42,986 nt of DNA from Phycisphaerales bacterium UBA2421 (GCA_002343075.1 DDRH01000067.1:1-42986), one strand, 5' to 3'; counted from the stretch's first letter, positions 25,867 to 35,307 are shown. The notes: generated by a model not told the origin, from the letters alone. Made by a program: numbers and translations.

Positions 25867-26163
25867 ATGCCGAAAAACACACTAGAGCCGATCCACCCGG
25901 GGGAAGTCCTGCTAGAGGAGTTCTTGCGGCCCATTGCTCTCAGCCAGAACCGGCTGGCTGTCGCGCTCGGTGTGGCGCCGCGTCGGGTGAATGAAATTGT
26001 CTTGAAAAGGCGCTCAATCACAGCCGACACAGCGTTGAGGCTATCGAGATTCTTCGGAAACTCGCCCGAGTTCTGGCTCGGATTACAAATGGATTATGAC
26101 CTTGATCTGGCTCGGCTGGAGGCGGGGACTGAGATTCGCTCGCGTGTGAAGCAACGAGCCTGA
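25867..26163 (+). CDS. higA: HigA-type antitoxin (HTH_XRE)
   Basis: A 98-residue protein with the family opening 'PIHPGEVLLEEFLRP' and an XRE-type helix-turn-helix at about 25-60 ('LSQNRLAVALGVAPRRVNEI'), followed by 'FFGNSPEFWLGLQMDYDLD'. It should neutralise HigB and repress the promoter at 25544-25572. It starts nine bases after higB and ends 15 bases before the pyrC ATG, so the pair is embedded in the pyrimidine gene series. Confidence 0.94.
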   Translation: MPKNTLEPIHPGEVLLEEFLRPIALSQNRLAVALGVAPRRVNEIVLKRRSITADTALRLSRFFGNSPEFWLGLQMDYDLDLARLEAGTEIRSRVKQRA

Positions 26164-26178
26164 AGCGTGAAAGCCGAC

Positions 26179-27471
26179 ATGCCCTCCATACTGATCCAAG
26201 ACGGCACAATCCTCGATCCGGCGCAGAATCTACAGACGCGCGGTGACCTGTTGATTGAAGATGGGAAGATCGCACGCATCGGCACCGACCTTGCGCCTCG
26301 TGCGAAGATTGACGAGGTGATCGACGCCACGGGGAAGCTGGTTTGCCCCGGGCTGATTGACGTGCATGTTCACTTTCGCGAACCGGGCGATGAGGAAGAA
26401 GAAACAATCGCGTCCGGCGCGTCGGCGGCGGTGGCGGGTGGATTTACCACTGTCTGCTGTATGCCCAATACAAAGCCCGCACTGGATAACGAATCGCAGA
26501 TCGAGTTTGTCCTTCGGGAAAGCGAGCGAGTCGGACTGGCGAGCGTGCTGCCGATTGGTGCCGTTACCAAGGCAAGACAAGGCAAGGAACTCGCCGAGAT
26601 GGCCTCGATGCACGCCCGCGGGGCGATTGCGTTCAGTGACGACGGGGCCGGAGTCAACGACGCCTCGGTCATGCGCAAGGCCCTGCAATATCTCAAGATG
26701 TTTGACGGCCTGCTCATGCAGCACTGCGAAGAACACACCCTCGCCGGTGGGGCGATGCACGCAGGACGGGTGAGCACGACCCTCGGGCTGGCCGGAATCC
26801 CTGCCGAGGCTGAACAGCTCATGATCGCGCGCGATCTTCTGCTGAACCGTACGATTGGAGCACGCTATCATGTGCAGCACATCAGCACGGCCTGGAGCGT
26901 GGAACTTGTTCGCAGGGCCAAGCTCGACGGCCAGCCTGTCACCGCAGAAGTGGCACCGCACCATCTGCTACTGACCGATAATGAGATCAAACGGAGTGGG
27001 TACGACACCAACTACAAGATGAATCCGCCGCTTCGCCCTGCCAGTGATTTGCAAGCATGTATTGACGGGGTCATCGACGGCACGATTGACATTCTCGCCA
27101 CCGATCACGCGCCGCATCTGGCCGAAGAGAAGGAGCTTGATTTTCAGAACGCGGCGTTTGGAATTCTGGGGCTCGAACCGGCCCTGGCTTTGTACGCCAA
27201 GGCGCTGGTTGAACCCGGACACGTTTCATGGCTGAAGCTCATTGGTATGATGACCGCGGCCCCGGCGAATCTGATTCGCATCGAACGGGGCACACTGAAG
27301 CCCGGGGCGGTTGCCGACGTCACCATCATCGACCCTGCGGCGGAGTGGACGATCGACGCCGAGCGGTTTCAAAGTAAGAGCCGAAACTGCCCATTTCATG
27401 GCTGGCGAGTGAAGAGCCGGGCGACGCACACGATCGTCTGCGGGCAGGTAAAGTGGAGATGCGACGGTTAA
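26179..27471 (+). CDS. pyrC: Dihydroorotase (type I)
   Basis: A 430-residue amidohydrolase that closes carbamoyl aspartate to dihydroorotate, the step after aspartate carbamoyltransferase. Metal-binding elements are intact: 'DVHVHFREPG' (His63, His65), Asp154 in 'SDDG', His182 in 'MQHCEEH', His231/His234 in 'HVQHIS' and Asp309 in 'ATDHAPH'. The length fits class I enzymes, which often pair with aspartate carbamoyltransferase. I chose the ATG at 26179; a GTG at 26167 is also in frame. Transcription could come from upstream pyrRB or from the higBA promoter. Confidence 0.95.
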   Translation: MPSILIQDGTILDPAQNLQTRGDLLIEDGKIARIGTDLAPRAKIDEVIDATGKLVCPGLIDVHVHFREPGDEEEETIASGASAAVAGGFTTVCCMPNTKPALDNESQIEFVLRESERVGLASVLPIGAVTKARQGKELAEMASMHARGAIAFSDDGAGVNDASVMRKALQYLKMFDGLLMQHCEEHTLAGGAMHAGRVSTTLGLAGIPAEAEQLMIARDLLLNRTIGARYHVQHISTAWSVELVRRAKLDGQPVTAEVAPHHLLLTDNEIKRSGYDTNYKMNPPLRPASDLQACIDGVIDGTIDILATDHAPHLAEEKELDFQNAAFGILGLEPALALYAKALVEPGHVSWLKLIGMMTAAPANLIRIERGTLKPGAVADVTIIDPAAEWTIDAERFQSKSRNCPFHGWRVKSRATHTIVCGQVKWRCDG

Positions 27472-27638
27472 CACTCCGTGGTGGTGTCCGGCGGGTCGCT
27501 GATTCTGAGCTTGGATTCGATGCGTCAAAGGCGACCGCGGAGAGAGTGGCCTGATGATGCAGAATGACACTCCAATTTTGATTTGTCGCCATAGCAATTG
27601 CGTTTCATTAGACTTGGCTGACTCAGATAGACCGCTGT

Positions 27639-29333
27639 ATGGCCGCCGTGATTCCCTATCAATCCTCAACACCCCCCGCCGCACCCAGCGAGTTTGATTT
27701 TCATTTCGAGCGTGAGATGACCCGTCGCCTGCGGCGGCGAGTCCTGTGGTATTGCGGGATTACCATCGCGGTCTCGTTGTTGTTCAACCTCCCAAGGCTC
27801 ATCACCGGATCCGCGCAGCCGATCATGTTCGGCGAGAATGCCGCACCCCCGCCCCGGTCGGCTCAACTCCTGCAACATTCGGCGGCGGCGGTCAGCATCC
27901 TGCTCTACTGTGCTGCCTTCGCAATCGTCTTGTTCAAGCCGTTTGCGCGCAATCGACTCTTACGACTGATGCTTTGGCTCTATGTCTTGGCAAGCATTCC
28001 CGGATTGATCGGCGCGCGATTGGTTTTCCAGCTCGTCGTTCCAACCGATTTAGCCGACCAAATGATCGCTGAAAAAATGCGGCAGGACGAGCGTCGCCGC
28101 GTGCTTGATGCCGCAGGGCTTGCCCCCGAGCCTGTGCGTGTTCGTAAGCAGTTGGAACAGCTCGCTGCAACCAACCCCGCGACCATGCCAGCCGGGATGT
28201 TGGAGGAGCGACCGACCCCGCCGCGCCCCACAACCAACCCCGCGGCCGTGGCCCAGGCTCGATCGCTGCTAAGTGTTATTCTTCATCCCGCGATGTTCTT
28301 TGCCTTTGCCGTCCCGTTTATCTTTCTGATCCATCACACATTTGTCTGCCTCTTCATTCCGTGGACGCTGCGTCAGTCAATCGCGCCGGCGATCATCCTC
28401 ATGTCGCTGGTTCTTGCGATTTTCCTGATCGACCTCGGCAACGGCTTGCATTGGCTCGCGCCCGTCCTCGGCATCCCTGTTGCCGCGCTGATGCTGGTGC
28501 CAGGCTCAATGTTCTGCTGGTGGCGCTATCGTGGTATGAGCAGGGATATCCGGCTCCACTACGACAGCGACCGGCTGCGATCGCTGCAGGCAGAGTTGAA
28601 CAGTGCCCGTCGAATTCTAGAGGGATCGCTCCCGCCGATGCGATCGAGCGGGCCGGTCAGGGTCAACTATGTCTACGAACCCATGCGCCAGATCGGCGGC
28701 GACCTGCTGTTTGTCCACCCGCAAGCGGGGACCGACGATGGGCCTGTAAGCGTTGTACTGCTCGATGTCACCGGGCATGGGATTGCTGCGGCGTTGAGCG
28801 TCAACCGGCTGATCGGTGAGCTTGAACGGCTTTTCGGCGAATCGCCGGATGCCTCGCCATCCGACGTGTTAAACGCGTTAAACAGCTATGTGTTTTTCAC
28901 CATGGCGCGCCACGACATGTATGTGACAGCGGTCGCATTGAAGATTGATCCGTCGAACAACATGCTCGTCTACGCTTCCGCCGGGCATCCGACGGCTTAT
29001 CTTCGGCGGCTGGAAGGCACGATTCTGGAACTGGAATCGACAACCATGCTGCTTGGTATCGTCGATAATGAAGAGTTCACGCCCGACGCACTTACCATGA
29101 GCATCAACAACGGCGATTGCATTGTCGCCTACACCGATGGTGCCAGCGAAGCGCTCTCCGCGGTAACCGGCCAGATGCTGGGCATGACCGGCGTGCGGGA
29201 AGCGGTGGACGCAGTGGCTGTCAACGATCTGCCCTGCAGCGAATGGCCGACGGAGATCATGCGCCGCGTCGCGGCTTACCGTAATGCCCCGCCGATGGAC
29301 GATACGCTCCTGGTGGCAATCCAGCGGATTTAG
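27639..29333 (+). CDS. Membrane-anchored PP2C/SpoIIE-type serine phosphatase
   Basis: A 564-residue protein with about six membrane helices (near 36-54, 79-99, 108-131, 210-235, 247-268 and 274-296). A short coiled coil at about 308-328 leads to a SpoIIE/RsbU-type phosphatase domain. Metal and catalytic motifs are complete: 'RQIGGDLL' (Asp355), 'LLDVTGHGIAAAL' (376-381), 'SAGHPTAYL', 'AYTDGASEA' and the final 'DDTLLVAI'. Such proteins regulate anti-anti-sigma factors in partner-switching systems. No STAS protein or anti-sigma kinase is in the window, so its partner is unknown. The long loop between helices 3 and 4 may be an input region. Confidence 0.9.
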   Translation: MAAVIPYQSSTPPAAPSEFDFHFEREMTRRLRRRVLWYCGITIAVSLLFNLPRLITGSAQPIMFGENAAPPPRSAQLLQHSAAAVSILLYCAAFAIVLFKPFARNRLLRLMLWLYVLASIPGLIGARLVFQLVVPTDLADQMIAEKMRQDERRRVLDAAGLAPEPVRVRKQLEQLAATNPATMPAGMLEERPTPPRPTTNPAAVAQARSLLSVILHPAMFFAFAVPFIFLIHHTFVCLFIPWTLRQSIAPAIILMSLVLAIFLIDLGNGLHWLAPVLGIPVAALMLVPGSMFCWWRYRGMSRDIRLHYDSDRLRSLQAELNSARRILEGSLPPMRSSGPVRVNYVYEPMRQIGGDLLFVHPQAGTDDGPVSVVLLDVTGHGIAAALSVNRLIGELERLFGESPDASPSDVLNALNSYVFFTMARHDMYVTAVALKIDPSNNMLVYASAGHPTAYLRRLEGTILELESTTMLLGIVDNEEFTPDALTMSINNGDCIVAYTDGASEALSAVTGQMLGMTGVREAVDAVAVNDLPCSEWPTEIMRRVAAYRNAPPMDDTLLVAIQRI

Positions 29334-29398
29334 GCGAGATTCGTCGATTGGCGACAGGGTTGATCCTCGACAACCCGTTGGGGACATAGCGTATACTC

Positions 29399-29794
29399 AT
29401 GAGCATGGCCCCCCCGCCGCCGGTTGATCGTCCCCGTATTCTCCGCCTACTGGTGGCTTCGATTGCATTTTTGATCGGTGCTGCGCTGATTATAGTGATC
29501 GTCACCCGCGGCTACCTTCGGCCGGCGTATGAGGCGTGGCGCACCGCCGACCCTCAGCAGCGGTCGTTGCTTTCGGCGTCAAGCATACTGCTTCTGGCGG
29601 TGGTACTGGTGGTGCTGCTACTGCTGCTCATCACTGCCTTTGGTGTTCGCCGCTTTTTCCACTTCCACCAGCACGGAGGGAAGCAAGTAAACACACCCTA
29701 CATTGATGCCTGGGCCGAATCAGCCCGCCGAATGAAGCCCAAGATTGATGATTCTGGCCAGGATGGGGATGGGCGGCCAGAGCAAGGGGTCTGA
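29399..29794 (+). CDS. Small two-helix membrane protein of unknown function
   Basis: A 131-residue protein with helices at about 15-36 and 58-82, and a polar, charged C-terminus. I do not recognise a family. It follows the SpoIIE-type phosphatase by 65 bases on the same strand and could be a partner of its membrane domain, but nothing in the sequence proves this. The ribosome-binding site is not obvious. Confidence 0.55.
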   Translation: MSMAPPPPVDRPRILRLLVASIAFLIGAALIIVIVTRGYLRPAYEAWRTADPQQRSLLSASSILLLAVVLVVLLLLLITAFGVRRFFHFHQHGGKQVNTPYIDAWAESARRMKPKIDDSGQDGDGRPEQGV

Positions 29795-29904
29795 CCGAAC
29801 TGGATTGTCTACAGCATGGGCCGGCTGCTTCCCGCCTGCCGCATAGCGGGGTCGCATCGCCGCACCCTTCCGTTGAAATGCGTCGCCGGTAAGATGTCGC
29901 CACT

Positions 29905-31035
29905 ATGAAAGACCCGCGCTTTTCTGATCTGGCGAAAGTTCTTGTATCCCATTCCTGCCGCGTGCAACCGGGCGAGAAGGTGCTCATCGAAGCCTTCGAC
30001 ATTCCCCACGAATTCACGGTCGAGCTGATCAAACACGTCAACGCCGCCGGCGGTCTGCCGGTGGTCTCGACCTATCAGCAGCCCGTCCAGCGTGCGCTCA
30101 TCGCCGCTGCCAGCGAAGGGCAGATGAAGTTCATCGCCGATATCGAGCGCCGGCGGATGGAGGGCGTGCAATGTTACATGGGCCTCCGCGGTAGCAACAA
30201 CATCGCAGAAATGAGCGATCTGCCCTCGGAAGCAATGAGCCTCTACGAGAAACATGTCTGGAATGAGGTCCATTCCGAAGTGCGCGTGAAGAAGACGAAG
30301 TGGGTGGTCCTGCGCTGGCCCAGCCCGAGCATGTCACAGGCTGCGGGGATGAGCACTGAAGCATTTGAAGATTTTTACTTCAAGGTGTGCGCCGGCGTCG
30401 ATTACGCGAGGATGAAGCGCGAAAGCGAACCGCTGCGGCAACTCATGGCCAAGACTGACCGGGTTCACATCAAAGGCCCAGGCACCGATCTACAGTTTAG
30501 CATTAAAGGGATCGGTGCCGAGCCATGCTACGGCGACCGCAACATTCCCGACGGCGAGTGCTTCAGTTGTCCGACCCTTGAGAGTTGCGAAGGCGACATT
30601 CAGTTTAACTGCGAAACAATGTACCGCGGCACGATCTTTAACAACATCTACCTGAGGCTGAACAAAGGCAAAATCGTCGAAGCCCGAGCCGATAGCGACG
30701 CCAACACCAAAAAGCTGAATGAGATTCTCGATAGCGACGCAGGCGCGCGCTACATCGGGGAATGGAGCCTCGGCTACAACCCGATGATCTTGAAGCCGAT
30801 GAAAGACATCCTGTTCGATGAAAAGATAGCCGGAAGCTTCCATTTCACTCCCGGAAAGGCCTACGAACACTGCGGCAACGGCAACAAGAGCCAGATCCAC
30901 TGGGACATGGTCTGCATCCAACGCCCCGAATACGGCGGCGGGGAGATTTGGTTTGATGGGAAGTTGATTCGCAAGGATGGGCTTTTCGTACTCAAGGAAT
31001 TGGAGGGGCTGAATCCAGACCGACTTGGCGTGTAG
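29905..31035 (+). CDS. M29-family aminopeptidase
   Basis: A 376-residue cytosolic metallopeptidase. The N-terminal half ('VLVSHSCRVQPGEKVLIEAF') is the typical M29 opening. The C-terminal half contains the two-metal centre: the Glu in 'PDGECFSCP', the Glu/Asp residues that follow, and 'HFTPGKAYEHCGNGNKSQIH' with 'WDMV' near the end. It removes N-terminal residues from peptides. A typical M29 member is slightly longer (about 400). No operon partner is apparent; the pseudopilin begins 88 bases later. Confidence 0.88.
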   Translation: MKDPRFSDLAKVLVSHSCRVQPGEKVLIEAFDIPHEFTVELIKHVNAAGGLPVVSTYQQPVQRALIAAASEGQMKFIADIERRRMEGVQCYMGLRGSNNIAEMSDLPSEAMSLYEKHVWNEVHSEVRVKKTKWVVLRWPSPSMSQAAGMSTEAFEDFYFKVCAGVDYARMKRESEPLRQLMAKTDRVHIKGPGTDLQFSIKGIGAEPCYGDRNIPDGECFSCPTLESCEGDIQFNCETMYRGTIFNNIYLRLNKGKIVEARADSDANTKKLNEILDSDAGARYIGEWSLGYNPMILKPMKDILFDEKIAGSFHFTPGKAYEHCGNGNKSQIHWDMVCIQRPEYGGGEIWFDGKLIRKDGLFVLKELEGLNPDRLGV

Positions 31036-31123
31036 CGTGTGTGCGTCAGTCAGCCGCTGCGTCCTGTCGTGCTCGACGCTGGTGCAGCGCGATGATTGGT
31101 GCCGTAGCACACTGGAGGCAGAA

Positions 31124-31804
31124 ATGAATCACAATCGCATCCCTTGCAGTCGCACGAACGGCTTTTCACTCATCGAGTTGCTCGTAGTCATCGGAATCAT
31201 TGCCATCTTGATCGGCATTCTCTTCCCCGTGATCAGCCGGGTCCGCCAGCAGGCGGTTGTCGTTCGCTGTGCTGCGAATCTCAAACAGATCGGCGTAGCA
31301 ATGAACAACTACCTGATCAGCAGCCAGCAGCGGACATTCTGGCGCGGGGCCAACCCGAGCATCGACGGAATGGACTGGTACGTCTACGGCGGGCAGGAAA
31401 CCGGCAACACCAACACGGGTCAGGCCGGCCTTTTCAACCGTTTTCAGCCCCGGCCGCTCAATCCGTACGTCGGGGGTAACATCGAGGTTTTCCGCTGCCC
31501 CTCCGACACCACGCCCGCAACGTGGACGCAGACCGGGGTGTCGCACTTTGATTGGGTCGGTAACAGCTACATCTTCAACGCGATCGGCCAACCGGGCACC
31601 GGAATGTCGCCCGATCAGGGGCTTTCCGGAGTCCGATTTTCCAGGATCCGGGACACCTCACGTCGCATACTCTTCATTGAGACCTCACAGATTCACGACA
31701 GCGCCTGGCACCCGAAGAAGAAGGGAAACGTCTGCCTTGCCGATGGCCATGTCGCATACGTCGACCTGGGCGCGGCAGTCGCCTCCGGCGAACTTCGCTG
31801 GTAA
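31124..31804 (+). CDS. Type II secretion-like pseudopilin (second copy)
   Basis: A 226-residue protein with 'NGFSLIELLVVIGIIAILIG', the classical Gly-Phe cleavage site and Glu5. After the helix comes 'LKQIGVAMNNYLI', and near the C-terminus 'NVCLADGHVAYVDL', the ADGH motif. GGAGG lies five bases before the ATG at 31124; the frame extends upstream to 31025 without homology. Unlike the pseudopilin at 21174, the cleavage-site Gly is kept. No secretion or pilus genes are nearby. Confidence 0.9.
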   Translation: MNHNRIPCSRTNGFSLIELLVVIGIIAILIGILFPVISRVRQQAVVVRCAANLKQIGVAMNNYLISSQQRTFWRGANPSIDGMDWYVYGGQETGNTNTGQAGLFNRFQPRPLNPYVGGNIEVFRCPSDTTPATWTQTGVSHFDWVGNSYIFNAIGQPGTGMSPDQGLSGVRFSRIRDTSRRILFIETSQIHDSAWHPKKKGNVCLADGHVAYVDLGAAVASGELRW

Positions 31805-31877
31805 CAGCCGCGGCGGATGCGGCGAGGCTGCCGATCAACAACCGGCCCCGAAGTCGGGGTTCGGGCGAGCGCGCCGC

Positions 31878-33086
31878 CTACTCCCGCGCAATCTCCACCG
31901 CCGTCCCGCGCCACGCAAACTTGCGATCGCTGCAGCGGCGGATGCCTTCCCATAAAAGCCCGATCAGCATCGGGAACGAAGCAATGGGCAATAGCCCGTG
32001 TGCCACACCCACCCGCACTGCGTGGTAGGTGTAGGCAAGAAACAGCGTCATGAGAATCCAATGCCCCCCTGCGGCTGCCAGGAATGCCCCGTCGTGCAGC
32101 ACGGTGGCCCGGTACGCGCCAAATGCGAGCATGGGATACACACTCAACCCGGAGACAAGCAGGAACGCAATCGCGCCGATCATCGGCCCGGGGCGAAAAC
32201 GCGATGTGCCGGCGAAAATGCGGCCCCAACCGCTGCGAAGTTCGGCGGCCGTGGCGTGCATGCGCGTCGCAACAAGATGCGGCGCCGCAAACAGCCGGCA
32301 GCGGTACCCCGCGGCCTTCAGCGATCGCATAAGCTCGACGTCTTCAACAATTTCCTGGCGCACACCCTGATGCCCGCCGACATGCTCGTACGCTTCCCGC
32401 CGCACGAGGAAAAACTGCCCGTTGGCCACGGCGTAGGTCGGCCGACGGTCGTCATTGGTCCAATGCATCAGCGTCATGATTCCCCACGAGGTGCCGCAGA
32501 CGGGAATCATCAGCCGCTCGATGAATGAACGCGCATCCAGGCGCGGCAAAAGTGAGACGGCGTCGTATCCCCGCGCCGCTGCAAACGCAACGGTGCGGCT
32601 AAGCGCATCTGGTTCGATCGACACATCTGAATCGACAAACAGCAGCCAATCCGAATCGACGTCCCGCGTGCCCTCATGAAGCGCGTTACATTTTCCCAGC
32701 CAGCCACCGGGCAGATGGGCTATGTGAAGGACGGACAGCCGGGCCTTGGCGGCTGTCGATCCGTGCTCGGGCTGATCGCCCCCCGGCGATCGCTCTCTGG
32801 CGAGGCGATCGAGACACTCCGCGGTACCGTCGGAGCTTCGATCGTTGATCACCCTGACAAAGTAGTTTCGATAATCCTGTGACATCAGCCGAAGGACACA
32901 CGCCTCGATGTGTGCCGATTCGTCTTTCGCGGGCGTTACGATCGTGACCCCCGGCGGCGGCGCCGGAAGCGGCGGCGGCGCCTCGAACATCCGGCGCATT
33001 TTCTTGCGGTTGACGAGGATTCCGGCGCAGAACGCCCCCCACGGAACCACGCCCACCGCGACGTAAAGCCAAAAGAGTAACTGCAA
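31878..33086 (-). CDS. GT2-family glycosyltransferase with membrane helices
   Basis: A GT-A fold enzyme of about 402 residues. It has one N-terminal helix ('LLFWLYVAVGVVPWGAFCAG'), then the catalytic domain with 'VTIVTPAKDESAHIEACV', 'VINDRSSDGTAE', the DxD-type 'LLFVDSDVSIEPDAL', the acidic 'EIVEDVELMRSLKAAGYR' and three C-terminal helices. The layout resembles HpnB-like membrane GT2 proteins. I chose the TTG at 33086, which has GAGGA seven bases upstream. An earlier TTG at 33137 is in frame but would overlap the divergent gene. It probably makes a glycolipid or surface glycan; sugar and acceptor are unknown. Confidence 0.85.
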   Translation of the reverse strand: MQLLFWLYVAVGVVPWGAFCAGILVNRKKMRRMFEAPPPLPAPPPGVTIVTPAKDESAHIEACVLRLMSQDYRNYFVRVINDRSSDGTAECLDRLARERSPGGDQPEHGSTAAKARLSVLHIAHLPGGWLGKCNALHEGTRDVDSDWLLFVDSDVSIEPDALSRTVAFAAARGYDAVSLLPRLDARSFIERLMIPVCGTSWGIMTLMHWTNDDRRPTYAVANGQFFLVRREAYEHVGGHQGVRQEIVEDVELMRSLKAAGYRCRLFAAPHLVATRMHATAAELRSGWGRIFAGTSRFRPGPMIGAIAFLLVSGLSVYPMLAFGAYRATVLHDGAFLAAAGGHWILMTLFLAYTYHAVRVGVAHGLLPIASFPMLIGLLWEGIRRCSDRKFAWRGTAVEIARE

Positions 33087-33115
33087 CCGATCATCCTCAA
33101 ACAGACCAGGCCCGG

Positions 33116-33571
33116 ATGCATGAAACGATACCCGCAATTGAGCCGGAGTTCACATTTCCCCCGCTGCCTGGGTATGATTCGCCCGTGACCTTCGACCAGT
33201 ATCAATTGTCGGCTCAGCAGGCCTCCAACCTGGTCGAGCAGAAGGAGTACGAGAAAGCGATCGCCGTCCTTCAATCGCTCGTGGAGAGCGATCTCCCGGC
33301 GATCGACCGTTCGGTGATGGCCCTCAACATCGCGACGGTCTGCGACCAGATGGGGCACGCCGAACATGCTCTGGCGTGGTACGACCACGGCATCGCCTTG
33401 GAATCGCCGCTGATGCGGTGTTTTGTGGCGATGACAAAAGCAGGATATCTCGCCGGAAAGGGCCGCAGGGAGGATGCGACAGTGCTTTACGAGCGAATTG
33501 CTTCCGAACCATACCTGACGCTACGCGAACTGGATTCTGTCCAGCAGGCCTTACGCAATCTGCAAGCATAG
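33116..33571 (+). CDS. Small TPR-like protein
   Basis: A 151-residue soluble protein with two or three helix pairs of TPR character, for example 'LVEQKEYEKAIAVLQSLVES' and 'GHAEHALAWYDHGIALESPL'. It probably mediates protein contacts. No named family is recognised. It is divergent from the glycosyltransferase with only about 29 bases between starts, so their promoters must overlap coding sequence. A GTG at 33185 is an alternative start. Confidence 0.65.
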   Translation: MHETIPAIEPEFTFPPLPGYDSPVTFDQYQLSAQQASNLVEQKEYEKAIAVLQSLVESDLPAIDRSVMALNIATVCDQMGHAEHALAWYDHGIALESPLMRCFVAMTKAGYLAGKGRREDATVLYERIASEPYLTLRELDSVQQALRNLQA

Positions 33572-33633
33572 CCATCTCGGGCTCCGCCCGGGCGTTTGGC
33601 TTTCACTGCATTGCCCGATACACTGCCCCGCCC

Positions 33634-34446
33634 ATGAAAGCCGAACGCCGCCACGAATTGCAGGAGAACTCCCTCGCCCATGTGCTGAGCAATCTGCCGC
33701 TCTATCTCAGCATCTACGGCGGCAGAATTCTGCTCTTTCTCTCGCTAATTGTGCTTGTGGTCGTTTTGCTGAACTATCGCAAGCAAGCCAAGCTGCAGCA
33801 GTCGGTATCGGCGCGCGTCAGCCTTTCCACCGCCCGAGAAGGAACGTTGCAGCTCGCGCAACTCTCCGGCACGTTTGCCGATCCTTCGCAGATTGCCCAG
33901 CAGCGGGCACTCCTGCGCAGCCAGGTCGATTCGAGCCTTGAAATCGCCGCCGGAAGTGCCGATACCACGACTTTGAAGGCCGAAGCAGAAGTCGCCCGGG
34001 GCGATTTGTTCTGGACACTGGCCAATCTTCCGGAGCTTCGGGGGGCATCAACTCAGCCGGCTCTGGCGATTCCGGAGAAGCCGGATCAATTGCTCAAGCA
34101 GGCAGAAGCGGCTTACGAATCCGTGCTCTCGCTGTACCCGAATGAAAAGTTTTCTCGCGGATCGGCCTTGCTGGGCCTGGGGGCGATCGCCGAGAACCGC
34201 GGCGCGTTTGATGTTGCCGAACAGCGCTACAAACAGCTCGCAGAGTCCGATCTCTCCCCCACTCAGAAGATTCTGGCCGAAGAGCGTATCGAGATGCTGC
34301 CGATTCTCGCCAAGCCTAGGCGCATCGTGGCAGCATCACAGCCAGCCACACAGCCCGCCGGCGCGCCGTTCATTTCATTTGACCAACCCCTGCAAGATCT
34401 ACCTGTCGAACCCATAGCTTCGCCCACAACCTTGCCCTCGAACTGA
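33634..34446 (+). CDS. Membrane-anchored TPR protein
   Basis: A 270-residue protein beginning 'MKAERRHELQENSLAHVLSN', with one membrane helix at about 32-48. An extracytoplasmic helical domain follows, including 'LLKQAEAAYESVLSLYPNEK' and 'GSALLGLGAIAENRGAFDVA', which read as TPR units. The C-terminus is Pro/Thr-rich. The layout is like YfgM-type ancillary proteins, but I would not assign that function. The ATG at 33634 is chosen because the preceding in-frame sequence overlaps the 33116 gene in another frame. It follows that gene by 62 bases. Confidence 0.75.
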   Translation: MKAERRHELQENSLAHVLSNLPLYLSIYGGRILLFLSLIVLVVVLLNYRKQAKLQQSVSARVSLSTAREGTLQLAQLSGTFADPSQIAQQRALLRSQVDSSLEIAAGSADTTTLKAEAEVARGDLFWTLANLPELRGASTQPALAIPEKPDQLLKQAEAAYESVLSLYPNEKFSRGSALLGLGAIAENRGAFDVAEQRYKQLAESDLSPTQKILAEERIEMLPILAKPRRIVAASQPATQPAGAPFISFDQPLQDLPVEPIASPTTLPSN

Positions 34447-34509
34447 AGTTGCCGCACAAGCGGCGGTGATTTGCGCAGCGAGTCGGTGTGCAGCATTTCG
34501 GCGGTCGGT

Positions 34510-35307
34510 TCACCAAGCCGTCCACCCGCCGTCAACCACGATCTGCTGCCCTGTGACGTACGAACTAGCATCACTCGCCAGGAACGCGGCGGCGCCTTTC
34601 ACCTCCCATACGGCGCCGACGCGACCCATCGGTACGCGATGGTTGAGCCTTTCGACAAGTGCATCGTCGGCATTCGGGAAGGGGAAAGGCCCGGGACAAA
34701 GGCAGTTCACTCTCACTCGGTCTTTCGCCCAGTAGACCGCCAGGTGACGCGTGAGCTGCGCAATGGCCCCCTTCGCCGCGTGATAGGAAACGGGACTGGC
34801 GGCGGTGCCTTGATACACCTCGGGGTAAGACCCCACCAGGCTATACATTGAGCCTACATTGATGACGCTCCCCTCACCGGCCCGCTGCAATACGTGGGAA
34901 TGGAACGCTCGCGCCAATGAGAACGCTGAAGTGACGTTTCCAAGGTCGCGGGCGAACTCCTCTGGCGTAACCGATGTCCAATCCGAAGTCGTGCGATCGT
35001 GTGCATTGTTTACGAGCACGCTCACCGGGCCAGCCAGTCTCGATGCGGCATCAATACACGATGCCGCGCTCTGCGGAATCGACTGATCATAGCCAAGGCC
35101 GGCGTGCCGGGCCGAACCACTGACAGGCAGGCCAGCGGCGGCGGCCGAGGCTTTGTTTGCGTCGCGACTGGTTATCACGACGGATGCACCAAGTTCGGCC
35201 AGCGCTTCGGCAATCGCGCTGCCAAGATAGCCCGCACCGCCGGTGACGATCGCGGTGCGGCCTGTGAGGTCGAACAACTGACGCGCGTGGTTGAGAGGCT
35301 CACCCAT
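34510..35307 (-). CDS. Short-chain dehydrogenase/reductase (SDR) of the IclR cluster
   Basis: A 265-residue classical SDR. The cofactor motif is 'TGGAGYLGSAIAE', with 'NNAH' for the NNAG element, 'INVGSMYSLVG' for the catalytic Ser, 'YHAAKGA' for Tyr/Lys, and an ending of 'DGGWTAW'. It should oxidise or reduce an alcohol/ketone with NAD(P). The ATG at 35307 has GGAG eight bases upstream; upstream in-frame codons lie inside the RraA-like gene. It is the last gene of the leftward arm, 32 bases after the RraA-like gene. A related but distinct SDR is in the rightward arm. Confidence 0.92.
   Translation of the reverse strand: MGEPLNHARQLFDLTGRTAIVTGGAGYLGSAIAEALAELGASVVITSRDANKASAAAAGLPVSGSARHAGLGYDQSIPQSAASCIDAASRLAGPVSVLVNNAHDRTTSDWTSVTPEEFARDLGNVTSAFSLARAFHSHVLQRAGEGSVINVGSMYSLVGSYPEVYQGTAASPVSYHAAKGAIAQLTRHLAVYWAKDRVRVNCLCPGPFPFPNADDALVERLNHRVPMGRVGAVWEVKGAAAFLASDASSYVTGQQIVVDGGWTAW

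Noticed and set aside
25544..26163. higBA as part of a mobile element
   Set aside because: No transposase, inverted terminal repeats, target duplication or compositional break was seen around the pair.
31846..31859. CCCCGAAGTCGGGG hairpin as a shared terminator between converging genes
   Set aside because: Stem of five to six bases with a very short loop and no T-run; too weak to call.
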